Shown one piece after another: positions 1 through 7,078 of a stretch of DNA of 64,000 nt. The stretch lies in NCBI RefSeq assembly GCF_001189235.2, contig NZ_LFIP02000003.1:930001-994000 (forward strand). Direction: 5' to 3'. Every line of letters begins with the position of its first letter. Position 1 is the stretch's first letter. The translations under genes and the position numbers were made by a program. This DNA comes from Bradyrhizobium embrapense (lineage in GTDB: Bacteria; Pseudomonadota; Alphaproteobacteria; Rhizobiales; Xanthobacteraceae). The notes under the pieces were generated by a model. The model was not told where the DNA came from. It searched no databases and saw only the letters and a program-made list of their open reading frames with translations.

Positions 1-1
1 G

Positions 2-838
2 CCGGTTTATGCGCAGGCCGTCGATCAAAGGCTCGACCTCGGCCGGCATCTGCGCCATGCGGTGGAGACCGGCGCCCTCGAGGCCCATTACCAGCCGCAG
101 CTCGACCTGCGGACCGGCAGCGTCACCGGCTTCGAAGCGCTGCTGCGCTGGACCCATCCCGAGCGCGGGCCGATCTCGCCGGCCGAGTTCATCCCGATCG
201 CCGAAAGCTCGGGGCTCATCGTCGATCTCGGCCAGTGGGTGCTGCGTGAGGCCTGCCGGCAGGGCCGCGCCTGGCTCGATGCCGGGTTGCCGCCGCGCTC
301 CGTCTCGGTCAACGTCTCGCCGGCGCAGATCTGGAACGTGGATTTCGAGACGATCGTCTCGGCCGTGCTGGGGGAGACCGGCTTTCCCGCGAAGCTGCTC
401 TGCCTCGAGCTCACCGAAAGCCTGTTTGTCGATCATAGCGAGCAGCGCATCAGCCGCACGCTGACCGCGCTCTCCGGTCTCGGCGTCCGCCTCGCGCTCG
501 ACGATTTCGGCTCCGGCTATTCCTCGCTCGGCTACCTGACGCGGCTGCCGTTCCATTGGCTGAAGGTGGACCGTGCCTTCGTGGACGGCATCTCCACCGC
601 ACCGGAGAAGCGCAAGTTGCTCGGCGGCATCATCGCGCTGTCGCACGGGCTCGGCATGACGGTGGTGGCGGAGGGCGCCGAATTGCCAGCCGAAGTGGAC
701 GTGCTCGGCACCCTCGACTGCGACCTCGTGCAGGGCTTCGTGTTTTCCCCGCCCGTCACCGCCGACCAGGCGCCGCTGGTCGCCGCCGGCATCGAGCGCG
801 AGGCACGCCGGATCGAGCCGAAACGGAATCGCCTTTAG
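2..838 (+). CDS. EAL-domain cyclic-di-GMP phosphodiesterase, 3' part (5' end outside window)
   Basis: The frame is open from the window edge, so only the C-terminal part is present. The EAL domain hydrolyses cyclic-di-GMP to pGpG. Visible hallmarks in order: HYQPQLDL, EALLRW (the EAL signature), NVSPAQIW, ELTES, loop 6 as DDFGSGYSS, KVDRAF, VVAEGAE and QGFVF. The catalytic Glu, the metal-binding residues and loop 6 all look intact, so an active enzyme is likely. The residues before EAL (PVYAQAVDQRLDLGRHL) resemble the short linker that joins a GGDEF domain to an EAL domain, so the full protein is probably a GGDEF-EAL or sensor-GGDEF-EAL protein. That upstream part is inference. Confidence 0.9.
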   Translation, partial: PVYAQAVDQRLDLGRHLRHAVETGALEAHYQPQLDLRTGSVTGFEALLRWTHPERGPISPAEFIPIAESSGLIVDLGQWVLREACRQGRAWLDAGLPPRSVSVNVSPAQIWNVDFETIVSAVLGETGFPAKLLCLELTESLFVDHSEQRISRTLTALSGLGVRLALDDFGSGYSSLGYLTRLPFHWLKVDRAFVDGISTAPEKRKLLGGIIALSHGLGMTVVAEGAELPAEVDVLGTLDCDLVQGFVFSPPVTADQAPLVAAGIEREARRIEPKRNRL

Positions 839-896
839 GTGCAATTGTCCTCGGCAATGCGGTTCACCGGCTACGAAAAACAAGTCGAGCAGTGGC

Positions 897-1355
897 CTAA
901 CGCGCCTCCGCGGCAATGCGATAGGCTTGATGGCAGGCAACGCAATTCCTCATCGTATCGGCAAGCGTCTTGTTGATTTTTGCCGTCGGCGCGCGCGCAG
1001 CCGCTTCCTCGGCGATCTGGTCAAAGCCGCTGCGGACCGAGCCGATCATCGCTTTCCAGGCGTCGCTCTCTTTGGCGGCCAAGGTGGGCGGGCGGGCCAG
1101 TGCGGCATTGGCCTTGCGGCCGCGTGCCGCTGCCTCGCGTGCGACCAGATCCAGATCGCCCGAGCCAAGCCCTTCCTCGATTTCCACCACGGTGGTCAGG
1201 AACAGTCGCATCTGCTCCAGCACGAAAGCTCTCTCCGCCTCCGTTCGTTGCACGGGCTCTCGTGTATCGGTCGGCTGCTCAGCCCCTGCCGGAGGCGCAA
1301 TTGCGCCAAGCAATGCAAAGACGGCGATGACGATCGGGGCGATCCGAGAATGCAT
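897..1355 (-). CDS. Exported cytochrome c'-like protein
   Basis: The protein has 152 residues. The start is ATG at 1355, with an AAGGA ribosome site upstream and a signal peptide (MHSRIAPIVIAVFALLGA ... AGA) directly after it; the longer upstream frame lacks a signal. The mature part is helical and ends with one heme-attachment motif, CVACH, about 15 residues from the C terminus. This is the arrangement of the four-helix cytochrome c' / cytochrome b562-like family, which works in the periplasm in electron transfer or binding of small gases. It follows the cupin gene at 1445-1813 on the same strand, about 90 bases away, so co-transcription is likely. The ligand and partner cannot be told. Confidence 0.75.
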   Translation of the reverse strand: MHSRIAPIVIAVFALLGAIAPPAGAEQPTDTREPVQRTEAERAFVLEQMRLFLTTVVEIEEGLGSGDLDLVAREAAARGRKANAALARPPTLAAKESDAWKAMIGSVRSGFDQIAEEAAARAPTAKINKTLADTMRNCVACHQAYRIAAEAR

Positions 1356-1444
1356 GGTGCCTGTCCTTCGATTAACGCCGGGCATGATCGAGCCGATAAG
1401 CGGCGATGGACCGCTCGCCGCGGCGAGCATTGTCTGGTGCCGGA

Positions 1445-1813
1445 TCATTTTCGTTCCACCAGAAGGGCTCGACAGTCCGATTCGCCGACATTTTCAGCCG
1501 TATGCGAGGAAGTTAAAGGGCCCGCGCTGGCAACTCCGGCCTTGTTCTTCAGTTCGCGCGCCGTGCCGTCCGGATTGTGGACTCGCACGGTGCAATCCTC
1601 GAGCGCGTAGACCACGAAAGGATTCGGGTGTGAATGCGGCTTGTCCGTCGCACCTTTCTTCCAGGTCGCCGTGATCACACGGAAGTTTTGATCTTCGAAG
1701 ATGACCTTATAGACCGTCGGGTCGGCTTGATAGGAGGGAGGAGCGTCCTGCCCCGCAGCCGAGCCGATCCAGATCGCAGCAATCCCAAGTGCAAACATCG
1801 AACGTCTGACCAT
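1445..1813 (-). CDS. Exported cupin-fold protein
   Basis: The protein has 122 residues. The ATG at 1813 is chosen over a TTG two codons earlier, with AGGA upstream. The N terminus is a signal peptide (MVRRSMFALGIAAIWIGSAAG). The body matches a small single-domain cupin: a WKKG..DKPHSHP segment supplies the histidines of cupin motif 1, and VYALEDCTVRVH and HTAENVG look like the later strands. Such proteins are metal-binding beta-barrels, and many small ones have no known reaction. Next downstream on the same strand is the cytochrome c'-like gene. The family is clear, the substrate is not. Confidence 0.7.
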   Translation of the reverse strand: MVRRSMFALGIAAIWIGSAAGQDAPPSYQADPTVYKVIFEDQNFRVITATWKKGATDKPHSHPNPFVVYALEDCTVRVHNPDGTARELKNKAGVASAGPLTSSHTAENVGESDCRALLVERK

Positions 1814-1849
1814 GATCAAATCCTATGCGGAAGAAATTTCGGGTAGTCG

Positions 1850-2155
1850 CTAAAGCAGACCTTGGGCGGCGGCATCGTCGCGATCAACCTGTCGCTGCCG
1901 GACAATCGACAACTCCCTGCTGCACGCAGCGAAGTTGTCTGTGCCCGCGCCGATTCCGAACATTCCACAGAATCGGCGATCTTCCTCGGCAACCGTCCGC
2001 ACGAGGTCATCGCGCGCAGCGGCGCGCATGGCAGGACCCGCGATGAACATGGCGTACAGGCCAAAGGCAGCCAGGATCGCAATGAGCACAGCATATGCAA
2101 GCGAACGGAGCGGCACGGCAGTTGAGCCGTGCCCGCCGCTGTTGATTTCGGTCAT
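1850..2155 (-). CDS. Small single-pass membrane protein of unknown function
   Basis: The protein has 101 residues. The ATG at 2155 is preceded by AGGGAAAA at a normal distance. A short polar N terminus (MTEINSGGHGS) leads into one membrane segment (LAYAVLIAILAAFGLYAMFI, about residues 19-38). A charged, probably periplasmic tail follows with two cysteines (RRFCGMFG and FAACSRE). It lies just upstream of the cupin and cytochrome c'-like genes on the same strand, and the three may form one unit. I do not recognise the family. Confidence 0.55.
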   Translation of the reverse strand: MTEINSGGHGSTAVPLRSLAYAVLIAILAAFGLYAMFIAGPAMRAAARDDLVRTVAEEDRRFCGMFGIGAGTDNFAACSRELSIVRQRQVDRDDAAAQGLL

Positions 2156-2305
2156 CGAAATTTTCCCTAACTAAAAGAAAATTGAAAAATAGATCGTCCT
2201 TTGGGGGCAATGTCGGGCCGCGAACAAAGTCTAGCGGTTTCAAGCGAGATGCAGTCGGAAAACTTTGCGCCTATCGAACAGGCAGAGAAGGAGCCGCAGA
2301 CAGGA

Positions 2306-3313
2306 TCAGTCCACGAGCAACAGGCGATCGGCGTGCTCGTGCCGAGCCTTTGTCCAATCGCGCATCGCCACGAGGTTGACCGCATCGTGCAGATACATTC
2401 CAACTGCAAGGCCACGATCGTAGCTCGCCCAGTGGCGTGGCATGATCTCGATGCTCCGGCCGCCGCGCCCAATGATCCTGACGAGACCGGCCGCCTGCGC
2501 AAGGTTCATCAGGTTGCGGATATGGGTTCGCGAAACGCCGAAGCGATCAGCCACATCCATGTAGGGGATGGCTGCGGCTGGATCGCCCACATCCATGGCA
2601 GCCTTCAGGACCGCATTCTGAATCAGTGGGCCGGCGGCATGGGAAAAAAACAGCATCGTATCGGGTAGCGTCATCATGAGGCGAACAGAGACCGGAAAGA
2701 AGGGCAGGCCCACCCGGCAGTGGGTCGCGTTGAAGGCCTGATTTCGTGACAGTACCGGGCTGTAATCATGATGGGGGTACAATTTGGCAAGCGGTACGAA
2801 GTGCGTCGCAAGCCACTCGGCGTGATGCGAGCGTAGCTTGTCCGTGGTTGCCAGGAGCCGCACGCGCCGATCGGCCGGCGCGCGGCTCTGCTCGATAAAT
2901 CCGACCTCGCAAAGCCGTGCCAGGAGATGATCCACCTGCCGGTCGCTCGCGTGTCCGTGCATATTGAGCTGCCGCTTCAGTGCGGAGACCGTGAACCAGG
3001 TTTCGCGTCGCGCCGGATCCTGTGCGGCCTCAAGCACCGCTGCACTCAGGAAGACAAGGAATCGGCCGGCCTGGAGTAGCAGGCGAACCAAGAACGGATC
3101 ACCCTCGTACAAATCACAGAAGGCCACGATATAGGCGCGTCGCGCCTCCGGCAGGCGAGGATGGCCCACAATCTCCTCGAAGCTCAGCCGCAACTTGCGA
3201 CCCGCCAGGCGCTCGAGTTCGTCTCTTTCCAAGGCTGCCCCCAGTCTTGAAGTTGCGAGGGTACAAGGCCACCACAAGGCTAGCAATGTCTTTCCTGCAG
3301 TTCTGACTTTCAA
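2306..3313 (-). CDS. Putative winged-helix transcriptional regulator
   Basis: The open frame has 335 residues. No ATG lies near the 5' end. The frame opens with TTG at 3313, and a second TTG at 3232 (LERDELERLAGRK) may be the real start because conserved-looking protein begins there. Two DNA-binding-like segments are visible. The first, near residues 110-165, resembles a MarR-type winged helix (SALKRQLNMHGHASDRQVDHL, with a basic APADRRVRL wing). The second, near 255-290, reads MDVADRFGVSRTHIRNLMNLA, a clear helix-turn-helix pattern. It therefore looks like a duplicated winged-helix protein. It could be a regulator of the small exported genes downstream, but nothing in the sequence shows this. 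Confidence 0.55.
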   Translation of the reverse strand: MKVRTAGKTLLALWWPCTLATSRLGAALERDELERLAGRKLRLSFEEIVGHPRLPEARRAYIVAFCDLYEGDPFLVRLLLQAGRFLVFLSAAVLEAAQDPARRETWFTVSALKRQLNMHGHASDRQVDHLLARLCEVGFIEQSRAPADRRVRLLATTDKLRSHHAEWLATHFVPLAKLYPHHDYSPVLSRNQAFNATHCRVGLPFFPVSVRLMMTLPDTMLFFSHAAGPLIQNAVLKAAMDVGDPAAAIPYMDVADRFGVSRTHIRNLMNLAQAAGLVRIIGRGGRSIEIMPRHWASYDRGLAVGMYLHDAVNLVAMRDWTKARHEHADRLLLVD

Positions 3314-3538
3314 GTCGGCAACGGATCGACCGGAATTCGACTATGCTGTTCGGTACGGAATTTCGATGGCGGATATGTTCGCCGAGACGGGCGGTATCGA
3401 ATTGGATGACCGGCGCTTGACCTCCACGCTACCCTGAGTGCGGCGAGCAGGCGGGCCTCGCCGGAGGTCCGAGCGGGCCCTGCCGGGACGGGCCACGGCA
3501 GTAAGAGCAGTGCCGTCCGCGGCGACGCGGCCTTCGGA

Positions 3539-3778
3539 TCAGAAGAGCCTCGTCCCCATCGGGTAGTCCCGCCGCGAAACTGGTTCGATGCTTGAAATCG
3601 ACTGCGGGGCTGCGGCCGGCGGCTCGATGTGCCGCTCCGAACTGCCGTGTTCGGGCTTGTCATCGATCAACAGGAGCCCTGGCCGGATTCCATCGAGGAT
3701 AAATTGCGAAGCCAGCGAAGCAAGGATGACGCCTGCGAGACGAGCGATCACATTCGATCCGCCGGCTGGATGTCGCAA
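3539..3778 (-). pseudogene. Remnant of a MarC-family membrane protein (C-terminal end only)
   Basis: The minus frame here reads FLRHPAGGSNVIARL followed by AGVILASLASQFILDGIR. This is the typical last membrane helix of MarC-family inner-membrane proteins (GxNVxxRLxGxILAAxAxQFxxDGI). Upstream in the same frame the protein is not MarC-like, and the preceding DNA holds the plus-strand small ORF at 3985, so only about 35-75 C-terminal residues remain. After the helix comes a frame-extended tail that I read as non-homologous. I saw nothing else convincing in 3314-3984. Confidence 0.5.
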
Positions 3779-3984
3779 AAAAAAATTGCGGGAGCCCTTG
3801 AACGCGATTTTTTCGATTCCCAAGTCGTTTGCCGCCGAGCCGGTCCGGACGCTGGTTGCCGAGAGGCCGGAGGAAGTCGGAGCCCGCGACAACGGCGCCG
3901 GCGATGACCTTCTGATGAGGCCATCCGCGACGATGGCCGGCTCAAGCTCGAAGGAGAAAGGAGAGACACACCAGGAGACCCAAG

Positions 3985-4104
3985 ATGAGCAGACGCATGC
4001 AAACTCGATCGCGAAAAAGCGGGACGGCTGTACTGCATTGGCTCATGTTCGTCCTCAGCTTTCTGACGATCGGATGGATCAGCTTCGTACCGACAGGAGG
4101 ATGA
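3985..4104 (+). CDS. 39-residue single-TM protein
   Basis: This is a small ORF with a good ribosome site (AGGAG, nine to ten bases before ATG). It has a basic N terminus (MSRRMQTRSRKSGTA) followed by one hydrophobic helix (VLHWLMFVLSFLTIGWISFV) and a short PTGG end. Its TGA lies one base before the next start at 4106, and its last codons (GGA GGA TGA) supply the Shine-Dalgarno of that gene, which points to translational coupling. The positive-inside pattern suggests an inner-membrane anchor with the N terminus in the cytoplasm. Function unknown; it heads the heat-shock region. Confidence 0.55.
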   Translation: MSRRMQTRSRKSGTAVLHWLMFVLSFLTIGWISFVPTGG

Positions 4105-4105
4105 G

Positions 4106-4429
4106 ATGACCAGGAATCGAAAACCCGTCTCCGCCACGCCGGAGAATTTCAGCCGTAGCCGGAGATTTATCGCCGGCACCCTCGCATTGGCGATATTGTC
4201 GCCGACCGGCGCCACTGCCATGGACAGCACGCCCAAAGCGATGTCCGATCGAGCCGGCCATGTATTGCCGCTCCCACCCGTCCGCTATCTCGATTCGATG
4301 CGCTGGATGGATTGGAAGCCGGACGGGCCGCTGTTCAAGGTCGACACCCTGCTGCTGCCGGACAGCAGCCATCCCGGCATGTTCCGCCTTCCCTGGGATG
4401 ATGAGCGGGACCTGCCCCGTGTCAGCTGA
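4106..4429 (+). CDS. Small exported protein of unknown function
   Basis: The protein has 107 residues. The start at 4106 has a near-perfect AGGAGG five bases upstream, inside the end of the previous small ORF. A twin-arginine-like N terminus (SRSRRFIAGTLALAILSP...ATA) is followed by a polar stretch rich in Asp, Pro and Trp (MRWMDWKPDGPLFKVDTLLLPD). No known domain is recognised. Together with 3985-4104 and 4401-4676 it forms a tight set of small genes just before the first Hsp20 gene. Confidence 0.5.
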   Translation: MTRNRKPVSATPENFSRSRRFIAGTLALAILSPTGATAMDSTPKAMSDRAGHVLPLPPVRYLDSMRWMDWKPDGPLFKVDTLLLPDSSHPGMFRLPWDDERDLPRVS

Positions 4430-4676
4430 AGCCGACGAGGCCGAAGATGTCCAAGCCTGCATCCTGCCGCCCGCATCGCAGGGTGGGCGGCCGCTTCCGC
4501 AGAACGTGCGCGTTTTTCTCGTCGACAGCGAACGTCGCGTCGTGTTGCACTGCCAAAAGCTGCTGGCGCAGGATGACCTGCCGGGTGAACTCCGGCAGAG
4601 GTTGCTCCGCCTGGCCGCGGCAGCCGAGGACCAGATGCAACGCCTTGCAGGCGCGCACGAGATCAAAGCAGCTTAA
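4401..4676 (+). CDS. Small hypothetical protein overlapping the previous gene
   Basis: The protein has about 91 residues. Possible starts are ATG at 4398 or 4401, so the gene overlaps the previous one by about 30 bases in another frame. The ribosome site is weak (CTGGGATG). Residues after about 30 look protein-like (NVRVFLVDSERRVVLHCQKL, then LPGELRQRLLRLAAAAEDQM), suggesting a short beta-beta segment followed by helices. It lacks a signal or membrane segment. It ends 133 bases before the Hsp20 start. The family was not recognised; the long overlap makes the exact start uncertain. Confidence 0.4.
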   Translation: MSGTCPVSAEADEAEDVQACILPPASQGGRPLPQNVRVFLVDSERRVVLHCQKLLAQDDLPGELRQRLLRLAAAAEDQMQRLAGAHEIKAA

Positions 4677-4767
4677 AATCAAAGGAGGCGCTTGAAAGAA
4701 CCGCAGATCTTGACCGCAGTCACAACATCGGGACGCCGGCTGTGGGCAAGTGCGCCCGCACCGCCCC

Positions 4768-4809
4768 GTATCAACAGGAGAACAAAGCCGTATCAGCAGG
4801 AGAAGAAAC
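4768..4809 (+). repeat. Tandem duplication of the ribosome-binding region of the first Hsp20 gene
   Basis: GTATCAACAGGAGAACAAAG (from 4768) is followed at once by GTATCAGCAGGAGAAGAAAC (4790-4809), directly before the ATG at 4810. Each copy carries an AGGAGAA Shine-Dalgarno. Only the second is at working distance from the start. Confidence 0.7.
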
Positions 4810-5295
4810 ATGGCTATTCGTGATCTCATTCCCTGGACAAAGAACCAGGAGCTTGCGCCCGTGCGCGATACTTACGATCCCTTCATGACGCTGCATCGGG
4901 AGATGAATCGTCTGTTTGACGATGTGTTTCGCGGCTTCGGCGGCACCAGTCCGCTCATGGAGACCCGCTTCGGCTGGCCAAGGCTCGAGCTGAACGATGG
5001 CGACAAGAATCTGACCATCTCGGCGGAACTGCCCGGCATGACCGAGAAGGACGTCCAGGTCGAAATTGCCAATGGCGTCCTGACCATCCGCGGTGAGAAG
5101 AAGGCCGAGCGCAACGGGGAGGGCAAGTACTTCACCGAGCGCTATTACGGCTCCTTCGAGCGCCAGATCCCGCTCGAGGGCGTGCACGAGGACAGGGCGG
5201 AGGCATCGTTCAAGAACGGCGTCCTGACGATCTCCTTGCCGAAGTCCGACAACCCGCGAGAAGGCGTCAAGCGCATCGCTATCAACACCCATTAA
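4810..5295 (+). CDS. Small heat-shock protein, Hsp20/alpha-crystallin family (class B-like)
   Basis: The protein has 161 residues. The ATG at 4810 is chosen because AGGAGAAG lies just upstream; the longer frame has no ribosome site. After the N-terminal arm (MAIRDLIPWTKNQELAP ... HREMNRLFDDVFRGF) comes the alpha-crystallin domain with AELPGMTEKDVQVEI, NGVLTIRGEKK and YGSFERQIPL, then FKNGVLTISLPK and a short tail (KRIAINTH). These ATP-independent holdases bind unfolding proteins and hand them to DnaK/ClpB. The N terminus resembles the HspC/HspF (class B) type known in Bradyrhizobium. Unlike the next Hsp20 gene, its leader shows no ROSE signature. Confidence 0.92.
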   Translation: MAIRDLIPWTKNQELAPVRDTYDPFMTLHREMNRLFDDVFRGFGGTSPLMETRFGWPRLELNDGDKNLTISAELPGMTEKDVQVEIANGVLTIRGEKKAERNGEGKYFTERYYGSFERQIPLEGVHEDRAEASFKNGVLTISLPKSDNPREGVKRIAINTH

Positions 5296-5338
5296 AGCAT
5301 GATCCGGAAAAGTGCGAAGCGGTTTTCCGGATCGTGCT
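5296..5338. repeat. Palindromic intergenic repeat, copy 1
   Basis: AGCATGATCCGGAAAAGTG pairs with the later GGTTTTCCGGATCGTGCT, giving a near-perfect inverted repeat right after the Hsp20 stop codon. A related element follows cckA at 59580. I know this unit as a common palindromic repeat of Bradyrhizobium genomes. It can also fold as a transcript-end hairpin. Confidence 0.7.
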
Positions 5339-5350
5339 CCAGGCTAAATC

Positions 5351-5381
5351 ATGCGGACGGCGCTGAAGGCGCCGCCCGCAT
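5351..5381. other. Imperfect hairpin between the two Hsp20 genes
   Basis: ATGCGGACGGCGC, a short TGAAG loop and GCGCCGCCCGCAT form a long stem with one mismatch. There is no T-run after it, so it is at best a stem acting in mRNA stability or weak termination. Nothing else gene-like was seen between 5382 and the promoter region near 5543. Confidence 0.4.
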
Positions 5382-5542
5382 TGCTGCGCCCTCGGTGAAC
5401 GGGCGTTTCCCTGGTCAATGCACCGGGCCGCAGTCTTCATCGGCGCAACCGGGGCCGACGAGAGGTCCCTCGGTGTTTGTTAACGAAAGCCGGAGGCGCC
5501 GGGCCGCCGCTGACGGTCACCAGAAAATTTTCTGCCCCCCTC

Positions 5543-5568
5543 TTGAAACTAAAAGCGACCTTGCTAAT
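5543..5568 (+). promoter_or_regulatory. Candidate promoter for the ROSE-Hsp20 transcript
   Basis: TTGAAA at 5543-5548 with GCTAAT at 5563-5568 could form -35/-10 elements just upstream of the thermometer leader. CTTGAAA also matches the -35 of RpoH promoters, but no good RpoH -10 is placed behind it. Tentative. Confidence 0.3.
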
Positions 5569-5594
5569 TTTTTTGTCGCCATCGAACGGTGGCG

Positions 5595-5684
5595 TCTGGG
5601 CGCCGCAAGGGCCCGGGCACTGAGGCGGGCACCGGTCGTGTCCGGTGTCGCTCGTATCCATCTTGCTCTTAGGAGGATTTGGCT
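5595..5684 (+). promoter_or_regulatory. ROSE-type RNA thermometer in the leader of the second Hsp20 gene
   Basis: The last part of the leader reads TCTTGCTCTTAGGAGGATTT then GGCT before ATG. The TTGCTCTT strand can pair with the AGGAGGA ribosome site, as in the ROSE elements described for Bradyrhizobium japonicum heat-shock genes. Upstream are further stems, including a perfect CACCGG (5630-5635) to CCGGTG (5642-5647) hairpin and a GC-rich arm around 5601-5617. At low temperature the ribosome site would be hidden, and heat would open it. The motif is seen directly; temperature control is inferred from the family. Confidence 0.8.
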
Positions 5685-6140
5685 ATGCGCACTTACGACT
5701 TCTCTCCCTTGTGGCGCTCGACCGTTGGCTTCGACCGCCTGTTCGACCTCGCGGAAATGGCCCAGCGGGCCGGCGAGGACAACTATCCCCCCTACAATAT
5801 CGAACGGCTGGCGGAGGACCGCTACCAGATTTCGCTGGCGGTTGCCGGTTTTGCGCCCGGCGATATCACGATCACGGCCGAGCAGAACGTGGTCACGATC
5901 GAAGGCAGCAAGTCCGACAAGACCGAGCGGGACTTCCTCTATCGCGGAATCTCGACCCGCAACTTCAAGCGTCAGTTCAATCTGGCGGACTATGTTCAGG
6001 TCAAGAGCGCCGCGTTCGACAATGGCCTGCTCAAGATCGAGTTGGTCCGGGAAATCCCGGAAGCCATGAAGCCGCGCCGAATCGCGATCAACGGCGCACC
6101 GGCCGACAACGTCCAGAAGCTCGAAGCCAAGGCAGCCTAG
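5685..6140 (+). CDS. Small heat-shock protein, Hsp20 family (class A, IbpA/HspA-like)
   Basis: The protein has 151 residues. ATG at 5685 is chosen: AGGAGGA lies seven bases before it, and the two codons upstream only offer a TTG. The start MRTYDFSPLWRSTVGFDRLF is the class A signature of rhizobial HspA and Escherichia IbpA/B. The crystallin domain follows (YQISLAVAGFAPGDITI, NVVTIEGSK, FKRQFNLADYV, FDNGLLKIEL) with the tail RRIAIN carrying the IxI-type motif. Role: oligomeric holdase for heat-denatured proteins. It has the ROSE leader and sits two genes upstream of rpoH, a layout that recalls the ROSE-controlled hspA...rpoH1 operon of B. japonicum. Confidence 0.93.
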   Translation: MRTYDFSPLWRSTVGFDRLFDLAEMAQRAGEDNYPPYNIERLAEDRYQISLAVAGFAPGDITITAEQNVVTIEGSKSDKTERDFLYRGISTRNFKRQFNLADYVQVKSAAFDNGLLKIELVREIPEAMKPRRIAINGAPADNVQKLEAKAA

Positions 6141-6212
6141 TCAGGGCTCCGGTTGGCAGCCGCGCGACGCGTCGCGCGGCCGCCGCTCATCGTCAATGAA
6201 AAGGAGGATACC

Positions 6213-6533
6213 ATGCGGCCGACGACCGCCGACGACAATGTTTTCGACTTCAACGCGCTGCTTCATCCCGGCACCGTCTTCGAGCACCCGAAGGATGTGG
6301 TGAATCACCCGGTCCTCACGGTCGCCGAGAAGCGAGCAATTCTGGCATCTTGGGCGTCGGATGCCTCTGCGATCGCATCGTGCCCTTCGATGCGTTCGCC
6401 TGCCGGACTGAAGAAGCCGGTTTCAATCGACGAGATCCTGGAAGCGCTGTGCGAGCTCGATGGCGGTCCCCGGAATTCTCCCGGAGGCAAGCCCTGCCGA
6501 TTGCGCTCTACCGAACGTGCCATTGCTGCCTGA
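6213..6533 (+). CDS. Heat-shock-region protein with an HPxDVV/EKRAIL-SWA domain
   Basis: The protein has 106 residues. ATG at 6213 is preceded by AGGAGGATACC. The key segment is FNALLHPGTVFEHPKDVVNH then AEKRAILASWASDA (about residues 11-47). The same segment occurs in the next gene (ALLDPAGAFAHPMDVV ... YEKRAILSSWAANA). A second common piece, VSIDEILEALCELDG, matches VTFDDIVDALNLVG in the neighbour, so the two genes are paralogous over most of this protein. No signal or membrane segment. Function unknown; the position between hsp20 and rpoH suggests heat-induced co-expression. Confidence 0.65.
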   Translation: MRPTTADDNVFDFNALLHPGTVFEHPKDVVNHPVLTVAEKRAILASWASDASAIASCPSMRSPAGLKKPVSIDEILEALCELDGGPRNSPGGKPCRLRSTERAIAA

Positions 6534-6548
6534 GGCCGGGGGCGGATC

Positions 6549-7058
6549 ATGCTCGAAGCGAACCTGCAACGGCTGCGTGCGCACCGAAGGAATATCGAGC
6601 GCTATCGCAGGCTGCTCGCAACGCGTCTTTCGGACCTTGAACGCTGCTATGTCGAGCGCCGATTGAGCGAAGAGCAGGCCTCCGCGACAGGACTTCTGCG
6701 AGAGGCGTTCCCCGACCGCATCTGCGCGCTGCTGCCGAGGATCGAGGGACGCACGACAACGCTTGAAATGGCCGCGCTGCTGGACCCGGCCGGCGCATTC
6801 GCTCATCCGATGGACGTCGTCGACGACTGCGATCTGACGCCGTACGAGAAGCGGGCAATCCTGTCATCCTGGGCCGCAAACGCTTGCGCGGTTGCAGGCC
6901 CAAGCCAACCCGTTCAGGCCAATGCCGTCACCTTCGACGACATCGTTGATGCCTTGAACCTTGTGGGGCCGGAACCAGAGCCCGCCGCCGATCAGGGTAA
7001 GGGATCTGGCCCTCATCAGGGGCGCGATGGTCCGGACTCTGTTTCCATTGACGTCTAG
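6549..7058 (+). CDS. Two-part paralogue of the preceding heat-shock-region protein
   Basis: The protein has 169 residues and starts at ATG 6549, 15 bases after the previous stop. Residues 1-60 form a basic helical unit (NLQRLRAHRRNIERYRRLL, then LSDLERCYVERRLSEEQAS), likely a helical hairpin or coiled coil. Residues about 70-135 repeat the HPxDVV/EKRAIL-SWA domain of the upstream gene. The C terminus is low-complexity (EPAADQGKGSGPHQG). It reads as a fusion of a small coiled protein to the duplicated domain. Its rpoH neighbour begins 20 bases later, so it is very probably in the same operon. Confidence 0.6.
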   Translation: MLEANLQRLRAHRRNIERYRRLLATRLSDLERCYVERRLSEEQASATGLLREAFPDRICALLPRIEGRTTTLEMAALLDPAGAFAHPMDVVDDCDLTPYEKRAILSSWAANACAVAGPSQPVQANAVTFDDIVDALNLVGPEPEPAADQGKGSGPHQGRDGPDSVSIDV

Positions 7059-7078
7059 GAAGCTCTTGCGAGGGGCCA

